A DNA stretch of 64,000 nucleotides from NCBI GenBank assembly GCA_947452455.1, contig CANGBX010000009.1:62001-126000 (forward strand). The letters are read 5' to 3'. The notes beneath the pieces were generated by a model. The model searched no databases. It worked only from the letters and a program-made list of their open reading frames with translations, and was not told the DNA's origin. The stretch comes from Beijerinckiaceae bacterium. Lineage in GTDB: Bacteria; Pseudomonadota; Alphaproteobacteria; Rhizobiales; Beijerinckiaceae. The position numbers and the translations under genes were made by a program. Positions 62,167-64,000 of the stretch are shown one piece after another; position 1 is the first letter of the stretch; the number at the start of each line of letters is the position of its first letter.

Positions 62167-64000
62167 ATGCCTGCATATCGTTCCCGCACCACGACCCACG
62201 GCCGCAATATGGCGGGCGCGCGCGGCCTTTGGCGCGCCACGGGCATGAAAGACGAGGATTTCGGCAAGCCGATCATCGCCATTGCCAACAGCTTCACCCA
62301 ATTCGTGCCGGGCCATGTGCACCTGAAAGACCTTGGTCAGCTGGTCGCCCGCGAAGTCGAAAAGGCCGGCGGCGTCGCCAAAGAATTCAACACGATTGCA
62401 GTCGATGACGGCATCGCCATGGGCCATGACGGCATGCTCTATTCGCTGCCATCGCGCGAAGTCATCGCGGACGCAGTCGAGTATATGGTCAACGCGCATT
62501 GCGCGGATGCCATCGTCTGCATTTCCAATTGCGACAAGATCACGCCCGGCATGTTGATGGCTGCCATGCGCCTCAACATTCCGGTGGTCTTTGTCTCTGG
62601 CGGCCCGATGGAAGCCGGCAAATATATTCATGAGGGCAAGTCGCATAAGGTCGATCTGATCGACGCCATGGTCGCGGCGGCCGATGACAAAATTTCCGAT
62701 GAGGAAGTCAATGCCATCGAGCGCTCGGCTTGCCCGACGTGTGGCTCATGCTCGGGCATGTTCACCGCCAATTCGATGAATTGCCTGACCGAAGCTTTGG
62801 GCCTCTCGCTGCCCGGCAACGGCACGACACTCGCCACACACGCCGACCGCAAGCGCCTCTTTGTAGAAGCGGGCCATTTGATTGTTGATCTGGCGCGCCG
62901 CTATTATGAGCAGAATGATGAATCCGTTCTGCCGCGCAATGTTGCGAATTTCAAAGCTTTCGAAAATGCGATGACGCTCGACATTTCCATGGGCGGCTCG
63001 ACCAATACGGTCTTGCACATTCTTGCTGCCGCTTATGAAGGCGGCATCAACTTCACCATGGACGATATTGACCGCCTCTCGCGCCACGTGCCTGTTTTGT
63101 GCAAAGTCGCGCCCGCCATTGCCGATGTTCATGTTGAAGATGTGCATCGCGCGGGCGGCATTATGTCCATTCTCGGCCAGCTTGAGCGTGCGGGCCTGCT
63201 GCACACGGACACACCGACCGTGCATGCGCCGACCATGGGCGAGGCTTTGGCGCGCTGGGATATTTCGCGCACCAAAAGCGAAACCGTGCGCGAATTTTTC
63301 CGCGCGGCTCCCGGTGGCGTGCCGACACAAGTTGCTTTCTCGCAATCACGCCGCTGGGATGATCTCGATGAAAATCGCCAGACAGGCGTCATCCGTGATG
63401 CTGACCATGCTTTCTTGAAAGATGGCGGTCTGGCCGTTCTCTCCGGCAATATTGCGCTCGATGGCTGCATTGTGAAAACAGCAGGCGTCGATGAGAGCAT
63501 CCATGTCTTCTCAGGCCCCGCACGTGTCTTTGAAAGCCAAGACGACACGGTGGATGCGATTCTGCGCGGCAAGATCAAAGCGGGCGATGTTGTCGTCATC
63601 CGCTATGAAGGCCCGCGCGGCGGTCCTGGCATGCAGGAAATGCTCTATCCGACGAGCTATCTGAAATCGAAGGGCCTCGGCAAAGCTTGCGCGCTGATCA
63701 CCGATGGTCGTTTCTCGGGCGGCACATCGGGCCTGTCCATCGGCCATTGTTCGCCGGAAGCGGCAGAAGGTGGCGCGATTGGCCTCGTGGAAGAAGGCGA
63801 TACAATCGAAATCAATATCCCCAAGCGCATCCTTCGTGTGGCGATCAGCGATGAAGAACTCGCCAAGCGTCGCGCCGCGATGGAAGCCAAAGGCAAGGAT
63901 GCCTGGAAGCCGGCCAAGCCGCGCCAGCGCAAAGTGACAACGGCTTTGCGCGCTTATGCGATGCTCACAACAAGCGCGGCCAAAGGCGCGGTTCGCCAGA
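62167..64000 (+). CDS. ilvD: Dihydroxy-acid dehydratase (3' end cut by window)
   Basis: IlvD dehydrates dihydroxy acids in isoleucine and valine synthesis, using an Fe-S cluster. The frame is open for 611 codons to the window end, and the usual length is about 613-616, so only the last few residues are missing. Landmarks are [52 protein letters not shown] (cluster cysteines), and the C-terminal [20 protein letters not shown] 62167 follows a weak ribosome site. Confidence 0.97.
   Translation, partial: MPAYRSRTTTHGRNMAGARGLWRATGMKDEDFGKPIIAIANSFTQFVPGHVHLKDLGQLVAREVEKAGGVAKEFNTIAVDDGIAMGHDGMLYSLPSREVIADAVEYMVNAHCADAIVCISNCDKITPGMLMAAMRLNIPVVFVSGGPMEAGKYIHEGKSHKVDLIDAMVAAADDKISDEEVNAIERSACPTCGSCSGMFTANSMNCLTEALGLSLPGNGTTLATHADRKRLFVEAGHLIVDLARRYYEQNDESVLPRNVANFKAFENAMTLDISMGGSTNTVLHILAAAYEGGINFTMDDIDRLSRHVPVLCKVAPAIADVHVEDVHRAGGIMSILGQLERAGLLHTDTPTVHAPTMGEALARWDISRTKSETVREFFRAAPGGVPTQVAFSQSRRWDDLDENRQTGVIRDADHAFLKDGGLAVLSGNIALDGCIVKTAGVDESIHVFSGPARVFESQDDTVDAILRGKIKAGDVVVIRYEGPRGGPGMQEMLYPTSYLKSKGLGKACALITDGRFSGGTSGLSIGHCSPEAAEGGAIGLVEEGDTIEINIPKRILRVAISDEELAKRRAAMEAKGKDAWKPAKPRQRKVTTALRAYAMLTTSAAKGAVRQ

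Noticed and set aside
1-64000. CRISPR arrays, tRNA or rRNA genes, IS elements or phage genes.
   Set aside because: No regularly spaced direct repeats, transposase-like frames or recognisable tRNA/rRNA sequences were seen by eye; a tRNAscan or CRISPR search could still find short items.

Overview
The window looks like a chromosomal segment of an alphaproteobacterium, most likely order Hyphomicrobiales (Rhizobiales). This rests on gene content and order: dnaK-dnaJ-pmtA-pyrF-dapB-gpmA in one block, olsB and pmtA for ornithine-lipid and phosphatidylcholine synthesis, GC-rich coding sequence, alpha-type RpoH promoters, and scattered palindromic repeats beginning CGTCATTGCGAG. Genus cannot be fixed from the sequence. 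I see no tRNA, rRNA, CRISPR array, prophage or insertion sequence. The accessory signals are two small toxin-antitoxin modules and the repeats.

Layout. 1-12.9 kb: housekeeping and repair genes (kup, hrpB, comM/yifB, olsB, queG, a GST, uppP, nth, ogt). 12.9-16.2 kb: a sulfonate-type ABC operon (ssuA-ssuC-ssuB) ending in an OsmC-like gene, with a clear sigma-70 promoter. 16.2-24.2 kb: dnaK-dnaJ with an RpoH promoter, pmtA, pyrF, an inserted brnTA module, dapB, gpmA, alkB. 24.3-34.7 kb, mostly minus strand: grpE with a matching RpoH promoter, glnD, gshB, an orphan secreted protein with its own promoter, yraN-rsmI, a divergent LppC-like lipoprotein gene, and rdgB-hemW. 34.7-45.9 kb: a urea uptake and urease block, urtABCDE followed by ureD, a fused ureA-ureB, ureC, ureE, ureF, ureG, behind an excellent sigma-54 promoter. 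46-52 kb: transaldolase, an orphan Bug-type binding protein, hrcA, a HigBA-like module, lepA, a Usp protein. 53-61.7 kb: an MFS exporter and a probable catabolic operon (isochorismatase-fold amidase, acyl-CoA dehydrogenase, Rid-like protein, orphan molybdenum hydroxylase large subunit), then a short PHA-synthase-like protein and a maleate-isomerase-like protein. 61.8-64 kb: a probable alphaproteobacterial anti-Shine-Dalgarno small RNA (MmgR/suhB type) and ilvD, cut by the window end.

How it fits together. The urt-ure block imports urea and hydrolyses it to ammonia. Its sigma-54 promoter with upstream dyads indicates nitrogen control, and the PII-modifying enzyme glnD of that circuit is also in the window. 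The heat-shock genes dnaKJ and grpE lie apart but carry promoters of the same architecture. The least explained parts are the 54.7-61.7 kb catabolic region with its neighbouring small RNA, the secreted protein at 28.8-30.1 kb, and two genes (queG, yraN) whose best-supported starts are CTG codons overlapping the upstream stop.
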